DNA of 21,414 nucleotides from NCBI GenBank assembly GCA_043736155.1, contig JAYTDA010000143.1:1-21414 (forward strand), in the 5' to 3' direction. The translations under genes and the position numbers were made by a program. The stretch comes from JANNRR01 sp043736155. GTDB taxonomy: Bacteria; Pseudomonadota; Alphaproteobacteria; Rhodobacterales; Rhodobacteraceae. Positions 1 through 7,919 of the stretch are shown piece by piece. Under the pieces are notes generated by a model, which was given only the letters and a program-made list of their open reading frames with translations, was not told the origin of the DNA and searched no databases. Within the stretch, counting starts at the first letter, position 1. Each line of letters begins with the position of its first letter.

Positions 1-26
1 GGCCGCGCGTCTTTCGACGCGCGGCC
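1..26 (-). terminator. Stem-loop terminator of the pilin gene
   Basis: The first 26 bases form a perfect inverted repeat: an 11-bp G/C-rich stem (GGCCGCGCGTC and its complement) around a TTTC loop. It lies 24 bases beyond the stop codon of the pilin gene on the minus strand, where an intrinsic terminator is expected. The T-tract, if there is one, would lie outside the window, so termination strength cannot be judged. Confidence 0.6.
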
Positions 27-49
27 CGGTTCATCCCATTGGGAAGAAA

Positions 50-238
50 TCACTGCGACGGTTCAACCGCGTCGATCGAGGTGGCAATCTTGTCGCCGAG
101 GCCGTCCACGCTGGTGCGGACAGTGGCAACAACCGCCAGGCCGAGGCCGACGATCGCGGCCGTCAGCACGACCCAGTCAACGGTGACGGCACCGGATTCG
201 TCGTTGTGGAACTTCTTGAACAGCTTGAACAGTTTCAT
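50..238 (-). CDS. Flp/Fap-type (type IVb) pilin subunit
   Basis: The 62-residue protein has a short basic N-terminus (MKLFKLFKKF), then ESGAVTVDWVV and one hydrophobic helix of about 22 residues. This is the layout of Flp pilins, which are cut by a TadV/CpaA prepilin peptidase and built into Tad adhesion pili. Cleavage is expected after the Gly of ESG. Position +5 is then Asp and +6 Trp, where classical Flp pilins have Glu and Tyr. The start is supported by a GGAGA ribosome site just upstream. No Tad assembly gene is visible here, so this is either an orphan copy or the edge of a cluster to the left. The pilin family call is firm. Whether it forms the main pilus is unknown. Confidence 0.85.
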   Translation of the reverse strand: MKLFKLFKKFHNDESGAVTVDWVVLTAAIVGLGLAVVATVRTSVDGLGDKIATSIDAVEPSQ

Positions 239-608
239 GGTCGTCTCCGTTTGGATAAGGTTTCGCTCGGTCTCGCCTTGGGGTCTTGCTGGTCCGGCCT
301 CTGTTCCGGAACGGTCTCCTCATCGGCATGGGTCCATATGGCCGCTCAATCGTGGCGAGAATTTGGCGCAGATCGTACATTTTCACAGTCTATAAAGATT
401 TTGGACCGATCCATGCCAACAGGCTGAAAACCTGTGATTCTTTGTCAAATTGGGTACTGCATCCCCGGAAAGTCGGACAGTTTCCGTGGCAGGAAAGCTG
501 CAATTGTGGCGTTGCGGCCCGGTTTCTCCGGGGACCCGGTAGAAATTTTCCGCCGATTCCCGCACAAGGGACACAACAAGAAACGACCGAGGCAGACAGG
601 AAACCCCG
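239..608. other. Intergenic region between pilin and lytic transglycosylase
   Basis: No gene is supported in this 370-base stretch. Open frames crossing it on both strands have no family resemblance. It must carry the divergent start signals of the pilin (-) and the transglycosylase (+). An AT-richer patch lies at about 355-460 and includes TATAAAG at 391-397. A small inverted repeat, CGGAAA/TTTCCG with a 9-base loop, lies at 466-486. No convincing -35/-10 pair could be assigned. Confidence 0.4.
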
Positions 609-1496
609 ATGCGGCATCTATGGCCAGCCGGACTATTGCTGTTGGCGCTGCTGGCATCGCCGGTGGCGGCCGAGGACAGCGGCTCAACGGATCAACCGGT
701 TTTCAAACGGGTCAAGCCGCCAGCGGCAGGGGCCACCCGGCGGATTCTGGTGCAGATCGACCCGGTGGAGCAGGCCCGGGTTCTGGCCGCCGGCATTGCG
801 GCGGCGCGGCTGCGCAAGGAACAGGAGCAGGAGGTCGCGACCGATGTGGCCCCAACCCTTCCCACCGGCCAACCCTCCACCCAAACCTCGGATGTGCTGG
901 ACTGGTACTGGCAAGCCGTCTCGCCCAGCCTTGGTGAAAGTGACGGGCGGTTTTCCCAGGCCGTCGCCATGCTGAGCCAGGGGCCGGACGGGCAGTCGGT
1001 TGCCGCACCCCGGCTGCAATCGCTGCAGGAAATCGCCCGGGTTCATGGCGGCGCCATTCTGGGTGCCACCATCGGCACACGGGTGTCACCGGCGCTGGTG
1101 CTGGCGGTGATCGGCATCGAATCGGCGGGCAGGACCACCGCTGTCAGCCCGAAAGGCGCACAGGGGCTGATGCAGCTGATCCCCGATACCGCCGCGCGCT
1201 TCGGGGTCACCGACAGCACCGATCCCGCCCAGAACATCAGGGGCGGCGTCGCCTATCTCGATTGGCTGATGCAGGAATTCAACGGCGATCCGCTGATGGT
1301 GCTGGCCGGTTACAATGCCGGTGAAGGGGCGGTGCGCAGCAATGGCGGCGTGCCGCCCTATGATGAAACCCGCGCCTATGTGCCGAAGGTGCTGGCGGCC
1401 TGGTCGGTGGCGCGCGGCCTGTGCCTGACGCCGCCGGAACTGGTGTCGGATGGCTGCGTGTTCAACGTCAATGCGGTCAATGCCCCGGCGGGTTGA
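609..1496 (+). CDS. Exported lytic transglycosylase (SLT domain)
   Basis: This 295-residue protein begins with a Sec signal peptide (hydrophobic stretch about residues 5-20, probable cleavage after AxA). A low-complexity linker follows, then a soluble-lytic-transglycosylase domain at about residues 150-265. The catalytic Glu is residue 171 in AVIGIESAG. It is followed by the family motifs KGAQGLMQLIP, NIRGGVAYLDWL and LAGYNAGEGAV. Such enzymes cleave the MurNAc-GlcNAc bond of peptidoglycan in the periplasm to give 1,6-anhydro ends, for turnover or to make room for envelope machines. The neighbouring pilin raises the possibility of a role in pilus passage, but this is only proximity. The gene ends 71 bases before the convergent scoB gene. 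Confidence 0.9.
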   Translation: MRHLWPAGLLLLALLASPVAAEDSGSTDQPVFKRVKPPAAGATRRILVQIDPVEQARVLAAGIAAARLRKEQEQEVATDVAPTLPTGQPSTQTSDVLDWYWQAVSPSLGESDGRFSQAVAMLSQGPDGQSVAAPRLQSLQEIARVHGGAILGATIGTRVSPALVLAVIGIESAGRTTAVSPKGAQGLMQLIPDTAARFGVTDSTDPAQNIRGGVAYLDWLMQEFNGDPLMVLAGYNAGEGAVRSNGGVPPYDETRAYVPKVLAAWSVARGLCLTPPELVSDGCVFNVNAVNAPAG

Positions 1497-1516
1497 CTAA
1501 AAACCGCCCGCCCGGC

Positions 1517-1537
1517 TTGTTTTTCGCCCAAATACTC
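1517..1537. repeat. Shared intergenic motif, copy 1
   Basis: A 21-base segment containing TTTTTCGCCCAAATACTC lies between two convergent genes. It matches 10258-10278 at all but one position. In the other copy the motif forms one end of a long inverted repeat; here the opposite arm is missing. The T-run suggests a terminator role for the transglycosylase, but no strong stem precedes it. Confidence 0.5.
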
Positions 1538-1567
1538 ACCTTTCCACCGCACCCCAAGGCGCAGGCG

Positions 1568-2194
1568 TCACAAGATCCGCGCCTCTGTCGCCGCCCGCAT
1601 CTCCGCCTCACTCACCCCATCCGCCAGTTCCACGATCTTCAACCCGCCCGGCACCACATCCAGCACGCCCAGATTGCTGATGATGCGGTTGACCACGCCC
1701 TTGCCGGTCAAGGGCAGGGTACAGGCTGCCAGAACCTTCGATTCGCCATGTTTCGAGGTATGGTCCATCACCACCACCACGCGGCCGACCCCGGCCACCA
1801 GATCCATCGCGCCGCCCATGCCCTTGACCAGCTTGCCCGGGATCATCCAGTTCGCCAGATCGCCGGTTTCGGAAACCTCCATTGCCCCCAGGATCGCCAT
1901 GTCGATCTTGCCGCCCCGGATCATTGCGAACGAGTCGGAAGACGAGAAATAGCTGGTGCGGTCCAGCTCGGTGATGGTCTGTTTGCCGGCGTTGATCAGA
2001 TCGGCGTCTTCGGTTCCGGCCAGCGGAAACGGCCCCATCCCCAACATGCCGTTTTCCGATTGCAGCGTCACATCGACACCGGCGGGGATATGGTTCGACA
2101 CCAGCGTCGGGATGCCGATGCCAAGGTTGACATACATCCCGTCTTTCAGTTCCAGCGCCGCCTTCGCGGCCATCTGATTGCGGTCCCAGGGCAT
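1568..2194 (-). CDS. scoB: 3-oxoacid CoA-transferase, subunit B
   Basis: This 208-residue subunit of the heterodimeric class I CoA-transferases moves CoA from succinyl-CoA (or acetyl-CoA) to a 3-oxoacid such as acetoacetate. It serves ketone-body or short-chain acid use in the cytoplasm. The signature LQSENGMLG carries the catalytic Glu47, which forms the glutamyl-CoA thioester. The N-terminus MPWDRNQMAAKAA and the segment YVNLGIGIPTLV are typical. The frame stays open to 2263, but the family start is the ATG at 2194, so the extra 23 codons are not counted. Its ATG follows the stop of the inserted small ORF after one base (TGA-C-ATG), so translation is probably coupled. The exact 3-oxoacid substrate cannot be read from the sequence. 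Confidence 0.93.
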   Translation of the reverse strand: MPWDRNQMAAKAALELKDGMYVNLGIGIPTLVSNHIPAGVDVTLQSENGMLGMGPFPLAGTEDADLINAGKQTITELDRTSYFSSSDSFAMIRGGKIDMAILGAMEVSETGDLANWMIPGKLVKGMGGAMDLVAGVGRVVVVMDHTSKHGESKVLAACTLPLTGKGVVNRIISNLGVLDVVPGGLKIVELADGVSEAEMRAATEARIL

Positions 2195-2195
2195 G

Positions 2196-2432
2196 TCAGG
2201 AAGCCGATCTAGGTGAGAACGCGAACACAACCTGCCTTGAGGACAGACCTGATTGGCGATCATTGGTTATGTGAAAATATTGCTTGTAATCGCGCTCAGA
2301 ATCTCTTGAAAGGTCACTAGCGCTGATGTTCAAATCACGAAGAAAATCCTCTGTGATCTGAACTTCTTCGTCAGGCCGACCATTTAGCTCTTCTACTAAT
2401 TTCTCAATTTCCGACATTCCGGTGACTTCCAT
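2196..2432 (-). CDS. Small hypothetical protein between scoA and scoB
   Basis: This 78-codon ORF is not recognised. Its start (ATG 2432) is 13 bases after the scoA stop and is preceded by AAAGGAT, which overlaps that stop. It ends one base before the scoB ATG. An internal ATG at 2417 (MSEIEKLVEEL) is an alternative start. The predicted protein is acidic in its first half (EIEKLVEELNGRPDEEVQ), likely helical, and basic and Ser-rich at the end (FSPRSAS). There is no signal peptide or membrane segment. Base composition is clearly more AT-rich than in scoA and scoB. The two subunit genes are normally adjacent, so this looks like a later insertion that kept operon translation intact. It could be a real small protein or an insertion that happens to be open. 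Confidence 0.5.
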   Translation of the reverse strand: MEVTGMSEIEKLVEELNGRPDEEVQITEDFLRDLNISASDLSRDSERDYKQYFHITNDRQSGLSSRQVVFAFSPRSAS

Positions 2433-2445
2433 AGTTTCTTATCCT

Positions 2446-3141
2446 TTATGCCACACGCACCGTGCGGTTCTCGATGCGCTTTTCGTGCGCCCCCTGCACG
2501 ATCCGGTGCACATAGATGCCCGGGGTATGGATGCTGTCGGGGTCAAGTGATCCCACCGGGACAATCTCTTCCACTTCCGCCACACAGATCTTGCCACAGG
2601 TCGCGACCGGCGGGTTGAAATTGCGCGCGGTCTTGCGGTAGACCAGATTGCCCTGCGCGTCGCCCTTCCAGGCCTTGACGATGGCAAGGTCGGCGACAAT
2701 CCCGGTTTCCAGAATATAGGTCTGGCCGTTGAATTCCCGGGCGTCCTTGCCATCGGCAATCACGGTGCCAACCCCGGTGCGGGTGTAGAACCCGGCAATC
2801 CCGGCCCCCCCGGCCCGCATCCGCTCCGCCAGGGTGCCTTGCGGGTTGAACTCCAGCTCCAGTTCGCCCGCCAGGTACTGGCGCATGAATTCGGCATTTT
2901 CGCCGACATAGGATGAGATCATCTTTTTGACCTGCCTGGTCTGCAACAATTGCCCCAGCCCGAAATCATCGACCCCGGCATTGTTCGACGCCACGGTCAA
3001 CCGCTTGACGCCATTGTCTTTCAGCGCTGCAATCAGCAGTTCCGGAATGCCGCACAGCCCGAAACCGCCGGCGGCGATCATCATGCCGTCGAACAGCAAC
3101 CCGTCAAGCGCCGCTGCAGCCGATGGATAGATCTTCTTCAT
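2446..3141 (-). CDS. scoA: 3-oxoacid CoA-transferase, subunit A
   Basis: This 231-residue alpha subunit partners scoB in transferring CoA to 3-oxoacids. The family signature DGMMIAAGGFGLCGIP is complete near residues 17-32, and GENAEFMRQYLAGELELE and the KTARNFNPP segment are typical of SCOT/AtoD-like A subunits. The open frame reaches 3198, but the ATG at 3141 (MKKIYPSAAAALDGLL) matches the family N-terminus and has a clear GGAGG four bases upstream of the ATTG spacer, so it is chosen. It lies 75 bases downstream of topA on the same strand. The operon continues through the small ORF into scoB. Confidence 0.94.
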   Translation of the reverse strand: MKKIYPSAAAALDGLLFDGMMIAAGGFGLCGIPELLIAALKDNGVKRLTVASNNAGVDDFGLGQLLQTRQVKKMISSYVGENAEFMRQYLAGELELEFNPQGTLAERMRAGGAGIAGFYTRTGVGTVIADGKDAREFNGQTYILETGIVADLAIVKAWKGDAQGNLVYRKTARNFNPPVATCGKICVAEVEEIVPVGSLDPDSIHTPGIYVHRIVQGAHEKRIENRTVRVA

Positions 3142-3216
3142 CAATGCCTCCGCTGTTCGGGATGGTTTCTGGCGGGCTTGCCTGTCGGTGTCAACCATTT
3201 GCCGCGATGCAGCATG

Positions 3217-5820
3217 TCAAGGCGTCGCGGCTTTCTTCGCCGCCACCTTCGGCTTTGCTGCTGCCTTAGGTTTTGCTGCGGCCTTCGGTTTCACCGCAGC
3301 CTTGGGCTTGGCCGTAGCTTTCGGCTTCGCCGCCTTGGTGCCCTTGCCGCCCTTGGCCGCCTTTTCACTGGCCAAAGCCACCGCCATGTCAAACGTCACG
3401 GCTTCCGGCTCGACCCCCTTGGGCAGGGTGGCGAACACCTTGCCCCATTTGACATAAGGCCCGTAACGCCCTGCCATCACCTGCATTGCACCGCCTTCGG
3501 GATGCTCGCCCAATTCGGCCAGCGGTGCCACCGGGGCGGTGCTGCGGCCCTTGGTGTATTTGTTGGCCAGCACCTCCACGGCGCGGTTCATCCCGATGGT
3601 AAAGACCTCTTCGACGTCGGGCAGGTTGGCATAGACCTTGCCATGTTTCACATAGGGGCCATAGCGCCCGATGCTGGCCTCGACCGGCTCACCGTCCGCC
3701 GGATGCGGACCGATTGGCCGTGGCAGCGCCAGCAGCAGCAGGGCGCGGTCCAGCGACAGCGTTGCGGCGTCCCAGCCCTTGGGCAGGCTGGCGCGCGGCG
3801 GTTTCGGCTCGGCCTCGGTCGCTTCACCGACCTGCACATAGGGGCCAAACCGGCCGTTGCGCAGGCTGACCGGCAAGCCGCCCGCGTTCAGGCCCAGCAC
3901 CTTGCCGTCAACCACCCCGGCCTCGTCGCCATCGGGGGCCGACAAGGGGCGGGTATAGCGGCATTCGGGATAGTTCGAACAGCCGATGAAGGCGCCACCG
4001 GACCGCGCGGTTTTCAGGTTCAGATTGCCGGTGCCGCACACCGCACAGATGCGCGGGTTTGACCCATCCTCGCGCGGCGGATAGAGGTGCGGGGCCAGCA
4101 GGTCATTGATCTTTTCCAGCACCTCGCCAATCCGCAGGTCGGCGGTTTCGGCAATGGCGGCGGAAAAGTCGCGCCAGAACCGGCTGAGCACATCCTTGTA
4201 GTTGCGCTGCCCGGCGGTGATGTCGTCCAGCTGTTCTTCCAGATCAGCGGTAAAGTCATATTCGACATAGCGCGCGAAATAGTTCGACAGGAACGCCGTC
4301 ACCAGCCGCCCCTTGTCTTCGGGGATCAGCCGGTTCTGATCCTTGCGGACATATTCGCGGTCCTGAATCGTGGTGACGATCGAGGCATAGGTCGAGGGGC
4401 GGCCGATGCCCAGCTCTTCCATCCGCTTGACCAGCGTCGCCTCGGTGTAGCGCGGCGGCGGCTGGGTGAAACTTTGGGTTGGTGTAATCAGCCGTTTCTC
4501 CGCCGGTTCGCCCTGGGTGATCTGCGGCAACCGGCCACCGTCTTCGTCATCCTCATCATCGCGGCCTTCCTGATAGATTTTCAGGAAACCGTCGAACAGC
4601 ATCACCTGCCCGTTGGCGCGCAGTTCCACCTGACCATCGGGGCTGGCGACATCGACCGTGGTCCGTTCCATCCGCGCGGCTGCCATCTGGCTGGCGATGG
4701 TGCGTTTCCAGATCAGGTCATAGAGCTTGCGCTGATCGGCTTCGGTGATTTTCAGCGTATCGGGGCTGGCCGCCATTTCGGTGGGGCGGATGCATTCATG
4801 CGCCTCTTGCGCGTTTTTCGCCTTGTTCTTGTACATCCGCGGGCTGTCGGGCACATAGCTCGGCCCAAACCGCCGCTTGATCTCGTCACGCGCCGCCATC
4901 ACCGCTTCGGGGGCCATGTCGATGCCGTCGGTCCGCATATAGGTGATGTGACCGGCCTCATACAGCCGCTGCGCCGCATTCATCGCCACCCGTGCCCCCA
5001 TGCCGAACTTGCGGCTGGCTTCCTGTTGCAGGGTCGAGGTCATGAACGGCGCATAGGGGTTGCGGGTGGCAGGCTTGGCTTCGACCGATTTCACGCTGAA
5101 GGTGCGTGACGTGATCGCCTGCACCGCAATCTCGGCAGCGGTCGCGCTTGGAATGTCGAATTTATCCAGCTTTTTGCCGCCCAGCACGGTCAGCCGCGCC
5201 TCATACTCCTGCCCGCGCGGGGTGGCGAGCAGGGTGGCCACCGTCCAGTATTCCCGGGCGCGGAACGCTTCGATCTCCATTTCGCGGTCAACGATCAGCC
5301 GCAGGCAGACCGATTGCACCCGCCCCGCCGATTTCGCCCCCGGCAGTTTGCGCCACAGCACCGGCGACAGGTTGAACCCGACCAGATAGTCCAGCGCACG
5401 GCGGGCAAGGTAAGCCTCGACCAGTTCCATATCGACCTGGCGCGGCACCTTCATCGCCTCGGTCACCGCGGTTTTGGTGATGGCATTGAACACCACCCGG
5501 CTGACCTTGGTGGTTTTCTTGATCGATTTCGCCAAGGCCTCGGTCAGATGCCAGGAAATCGCCTCGCCCTCGCGGTCCGGGTCAGTGGCCAGGATCAGCT
5601 CATCATCCGATTTCATCGCCTCGGCAATGGCGCGCAGGTGCTTTTTGCTGTCGGCAGCCACTTCCCAGGTCATCGCGAAATCAGAATCAGTGTCGACCGA
5701 GCCATCCTTGGCGGGCAGGTCGCGGACATGACCATAGGAGGCCAGAACCGTATAGTCGGACCCCAGATATTTGTTGATTGTCTTGGCCTTGGCGGGGGAT
5801 TCTACAACAACGACGGCCAT
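3217..5820 (-). CDS. topA: DNA topoisomerase I
   Basis: This 867-residue type IA topoisomerase relaxes negative supercoils behind transcription and replication. The TOPRIM domain starts at once (VVVESPAKAKTI), with the metal-binding DPDREGE at residues 80-86. The active-site Tyr is residue 294 in HITYMRTDG. A C-terminal zinc ribbon (CAVCG...GCSNYPEC) is followed by three repeats of the form GRxGPYVxxGK. The last 45 or so residues are a Lys/Ala/Pro tail with AAKPK repeats, probably a flexible DNA-binding extension as in other high-GC alphaproteobacteria. The frame is open to 6435, but ATG 5820 gives the conserved N-terminus and has AAGGG seven bases upstream. A divergent gene starts at 5956. 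Confidence 0.97.
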   Translation of the reverse strand: MAVVVVESPAKAKTINKYLGSDYTVLASYGHVRDLPAKDGSVDTDSDFAMTWEVAADSKKHLRAIAEAMKSDDELILATDPDREGEAISWHLTEALAKSIKKTTKVSRVVFNAITKTAVTEAMKVPRQVDMELVEAYLARRALDYLVGFNLSPVLWRKLPGAKSAGRVQSVCLRLIVDREMEIEAFRAREYWTVATLLATPRGQEYEARLTVLGGKKLDKFDIPSATAAEIAVQAITSRTFSVKSVEAKPATRNPYAPFMTSTLQQEASRKFGMGARVAMNAAQRLYEAGHITYMRTDGIDMAPEAVMAARDEIKRRFGPSYVPDSPRMYKNKAKNAQEAHECIRPTEMAASPDTLKITEADQRKLYDLIWKRTIASQMAAARMERTTVDVASPDGQVELRANGQVMLFDGFLKIYQEGRDDEDDEDGGRLPQITQGEPAEKRLITPTQSFTQPPPRYTEATLVKRMEELGIGRPSTYASIVTTIQDREYVRKDQNRLIPEDKGRLVTAFLSNYFARYVEYDFTADLEEQLDDITAGQRNYKDVLSRFWRDFSAAIAETADLRIGEVLEKINDLLAPHLYPPREDGSNPRICAVCGTGNLNLKTARSGGAFIGCSNYPECRYTRPLSAPDGDEAGVVDGKVLGLNAGGLPVSLRNGRFGPYVQVGEATEAEPKPPRASLPKGWDAATLSLDRALLLLALPRPIGPHPADGEPVEASIGRYGPYVKHGKVYANLPDVEEVFTIGMNRAVEVLANKYTKGRSTAPVAPLAELGEHPEGGAMQVMAGRYGPYVKWGKVFATLPKGVEPEAVTFDMAVALASEKAAKGGKGTKAAKPKATAKPKAAVKPKAAAKPKAAAKPKVAAKKAATP

Positions 5821-5955
5821 GACAAACCCTTGTTTCCAACAGCGACCCAGAGGCGCGGCAAGATGTGGGAGGCACGGGGGGAATGTCAATGGCGGCTCTT
5901 GACCTTTGACCGGGGGGCAGCGGAAGCTGGCAGAGTTGGCAAATGGAGGCAGGTG

Positions 5956-6402
5956 ATGCGCAGATTTCAGGCAGTTCTGGCGGTTTGTGTCGCCCTGATC
6001 GCGGCGGTGTCCGGCCCGGCAGCGGCCTATGAAACCCCCGCCAAGGGGTCTGACCTGCGCCGCGCCCTGGTTGATGCGCTGCGGCCCCATGCCGAATGGC
6101 TGCTGGGGGCGCCGGTGGAGTTTGTGGTGGATGACCTGCGGGTGGCGGGGAGCCGGGCCTTTGGTGCCTTTTCGCCACAACGCCCAGGTGGCGGTGCCAT
6201 CAACCCGGCCCGGACCCCGATGGCCCTGCGGGGCGAGTGGCAGCCGGAATTCATCGATGGCCTCCATATCGAGGCCCTGTACCAGAAATCCGGTGACACC
6301 TGGGTGGCGGTGCATTGGCAAATCGGCGCCACCGATGTCTGGTATGGGTGGGATGCGCTGTGTGCCGACTATGCGGCAGTGACACCGGAAGCGTGCCGCT
6401 GA
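5956..6402 (+). CDS. Small exported protein of unknown function
   Basis: This 148-residue protein has a clear Sec signal peptide: MRRF, a hydrophobic run, then a GPAAAYE cleavage region near residue 22. The ATG at 5956 is preceded by GGAGG at good spacing, so it is preferred over the much longer open frame starting at 5314, which runs antisense through topA. The mature part is a single domain rich in Trp (GEWQPEF, TWVAVHWQIGATDVWYGWD) and ends with two Cys (DALCADY, EACR) that could form a disulfide in the periplasm. I do not recognise a named family. It is divergent from topA with 135 bases between the starts, and convergent with ugd. Confidence 0.8.
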   Translation: MRRFQAVLAVCVALIAAVSGPAAAYETPAKGSDLRRALVDALRPHAEWLLGAPVEFVVDDLRVAGSRAFGAFSPQRPGGGAINPARTPMALRGEWQPEFIDGLHIEALYQKSGDTWVAVHWQIGATDVWYGWDALCADYAAVTPEACR

Positions 6403-6447
6403 TGCTTGCCCGCCATCAGGCCTTGCGCGGGGCACGGCGGGAGGGGC

Positions 6448-7764
6448 CTACCGCCCCACCCCGGCATAGACCTCGAACCCGGCCTTTTTCGCCTCTTTGG
6501 CGCTGTAGATGTTGCGCAGATCGACCATGCGCGGGCTTTCCATCCTTTTCGCCAGTTTCTTCAGATCAAGCGCGCGAAACTCGTTCCATTCGGTCAAAAG
6601 CACCACCAGATCGGCGGATTGCGCGGCGTGGTAGGCGTCATCGAGCCATTTCACCCCGGGCAGCAGCGCCTCGCCTTCGCGTTTGCCTTGGGGGTCGGTG
6701 ACCCGCAGTTTGGCCCCCAGACCCACCAGCGCCGGGATGATGGTCAGCGACGGCGCATCGCGCATGTCATCGGTGTTGGGCTTGAAGGTGACACCCAGCA
6801 CCGCGATGGTCTTGCCGTTGACCGACCCGCCAAGCGCATCGGCGATCTTGTCGACCATCCGGCGTTTGACCTCTTCGTTCACCTTGATCACGGTTTCGGT
6901 GATCTGCATCGGCACCGCATGGTCCTGGCCGATCCGGGCCAGCGCCTTGGTATCTTTCGGAAAACACGACCCACCATAGCCGGGACCGGCATGCAGGAAC
7001 TTGTTGCCGATCCGGCCATCCAGCCCCATGCCTTTCGACACCGATTTCACATCGGCACCGACCTTTTCACACAGCGCCGCGATTTCGTTGATAAAGGTGA
7101 TCTTGACCGCCAGAAAGGCGTTGGCGGCATATTTGATCATCTCGGCGCTGTCCAGATCGGTATAGACAATCGGGAAATCGCGCAGGAACAGCGGGCGGTA
7201 GATCGCATCCATCACCTCACGCGCCCGCCCCTGTTCGACATCGCCCGCCAGCCCGACCACCACCCGGTCCGGCCGCATGAAATCATCAAGTGCCGCGCCT
7301 TCACGCAGAAACTCGGGGTTCGAGGCGACATCGAAATCGGCATCGGGACGGGCCTTCTTGATCACCTGTTTCACCGCGCGGTTGGTGCCGACCGGCACCG
7401 TCGATTTCGTCACCACCACGGCGTAGCCGGTCAGGGCGGCGGCAATCTCTTCTGCCGCTGCCATCACATAGGTCAGATCGGCATGGCCATCGCCGCGCCG
7501 GGTCGGGGTGCCAACGGCGATGAACACCGCATCCGCCCCCGCCACTGACGCCGCCAGATCACCGGAAAAGCGCAACCGGCCCGCAGCCACATTGCGCGCC
7601 ATCACGCCATCCAGCCCCGGTTCATAGATCGGCACCTTGCCCGCCTCCAGCATGGCAATCTTGCGCGGATCCTTGTCGACGCAAATCACCTCATGCCCGA
7701 AATCGGAGAAGCAGACGCCAGAGACCAGGCCGACATAGCCGGTGCCAATCATTGCGATTCTCAT
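6448..7764 (-). CDS. ugd: UDP-glucose 6-dehydrogenase
   Basis: This 438-residue enzyme oxidises UDP-glucose twice with NAD+ to give UDP-glucuronate, a precursor of exopolysaccharide, capsule and lipopolysaccharide sugars. The N-terminal Rossmann motif is MIGTGYVGLVSG. The central domain carries STVPVGT and SNPEFLREG. The catalytic Cys267 lies in YGGSCFPKDTKAL. The C-terminal domain follows with GVTFKPNTDDMRDAPS. Length and motif order are normal. A GDP-mannose dehydrogenase is the main alternative, but the neighbouring epimerase of UDP-glucuronate type favours UDP-glucose as substrate. It lies 155 bases downstream of that epimerase gene on the same strand, with its own candidate promoter in the gap. 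Confidence 0.93.
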   Translation of the reverse strand: MRIAMIGTGYVGLVSGVCFSDFGHEVICVDKDPRKIAMLEAGKVPIYEPGLDGVMARNVAAGRLRFSGDLAASVAGADAVFIAVGTPTRRGDGHADLTYVMAAAEEIAAALTGYAVVVTKSTVPVGTNRAVKQVIKKARPDADFDVASNPEFLREGAALDDFMRPDRVVVGLAGDVEQGRAREVMDAIYRPLFLRDFPIVYTDLDSAEMIKYAANAFLAVKITFINEIAALCEKVGADVKSVSKGMGLDGRIGNKFLHAGPGYGGSCFPKDTKALARIGQDHAVPMQITETVIKVNEEVKRRMVDKIADALGGSVNGKTIAVLGVTFKPNTDDMRDAPSLTIIPALVGLGAKLRVTDPQGKREGEALLPGVKWLDDAYHAAQSADLVVLLTEWNEFRALDLKKLAKRMESPRMVDLRNIYSAKEAKKAGFEVYAGVGR

Positions 7765-7798
7765 GAATGACCCTTTGTATCAATGCCACTTTGCCCCG

Positions 7799-7827
7799 TG
7801 AATCAACGATCCACCGCCGCCTGTCAA
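7799..7827 (-). promoter_or_regulatory. Candidate promoter of ugd
   Basis: On the minus strand a perfect TTGACA (7827-7822) is followed, 17 bases later, by GATTCA (7804-7799), 34 bases before the ugd start. The -35 box is excellent and the -10 box poor, so this is a tentative call. Just upstream is a run of C/G (about 7831-7839). Confidence 0.35.
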
Positions 7828-7919
7828 CGCCCCCCCCCGTTTTGCGCAATGGTGCCGGGGATTTGGTGCCTTTGTCTCTGAAATGGTGCCAAAAAGGCGG
7901 CTCTGACCGCTGCCCGACC

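Noticed and set aside
286..975. Long plus-strand frames upstream of and across the transglycosylase
   Set aside because: They overlap the signal-peptide-bearing transglycosylase in other frames and have Arg/Gly/Pro-rich translations typical of shadow frames in GC-rich DNA.
2950..6402. Several 300-370 codon plus-strand frames opposite topA and opposite scoA
   Set aside because: They are antisense to firmly identified genes and their His/Gln/Arg-rich translations resemble no family.
5821..6435. N-terminal extension of topA to 6435
   Set aside because: The extra residues match no topoisomerase, overlap a divergent gene with a signal peptide and ribosome site, and the ATG at 5820 gives the conserved N-terminus.
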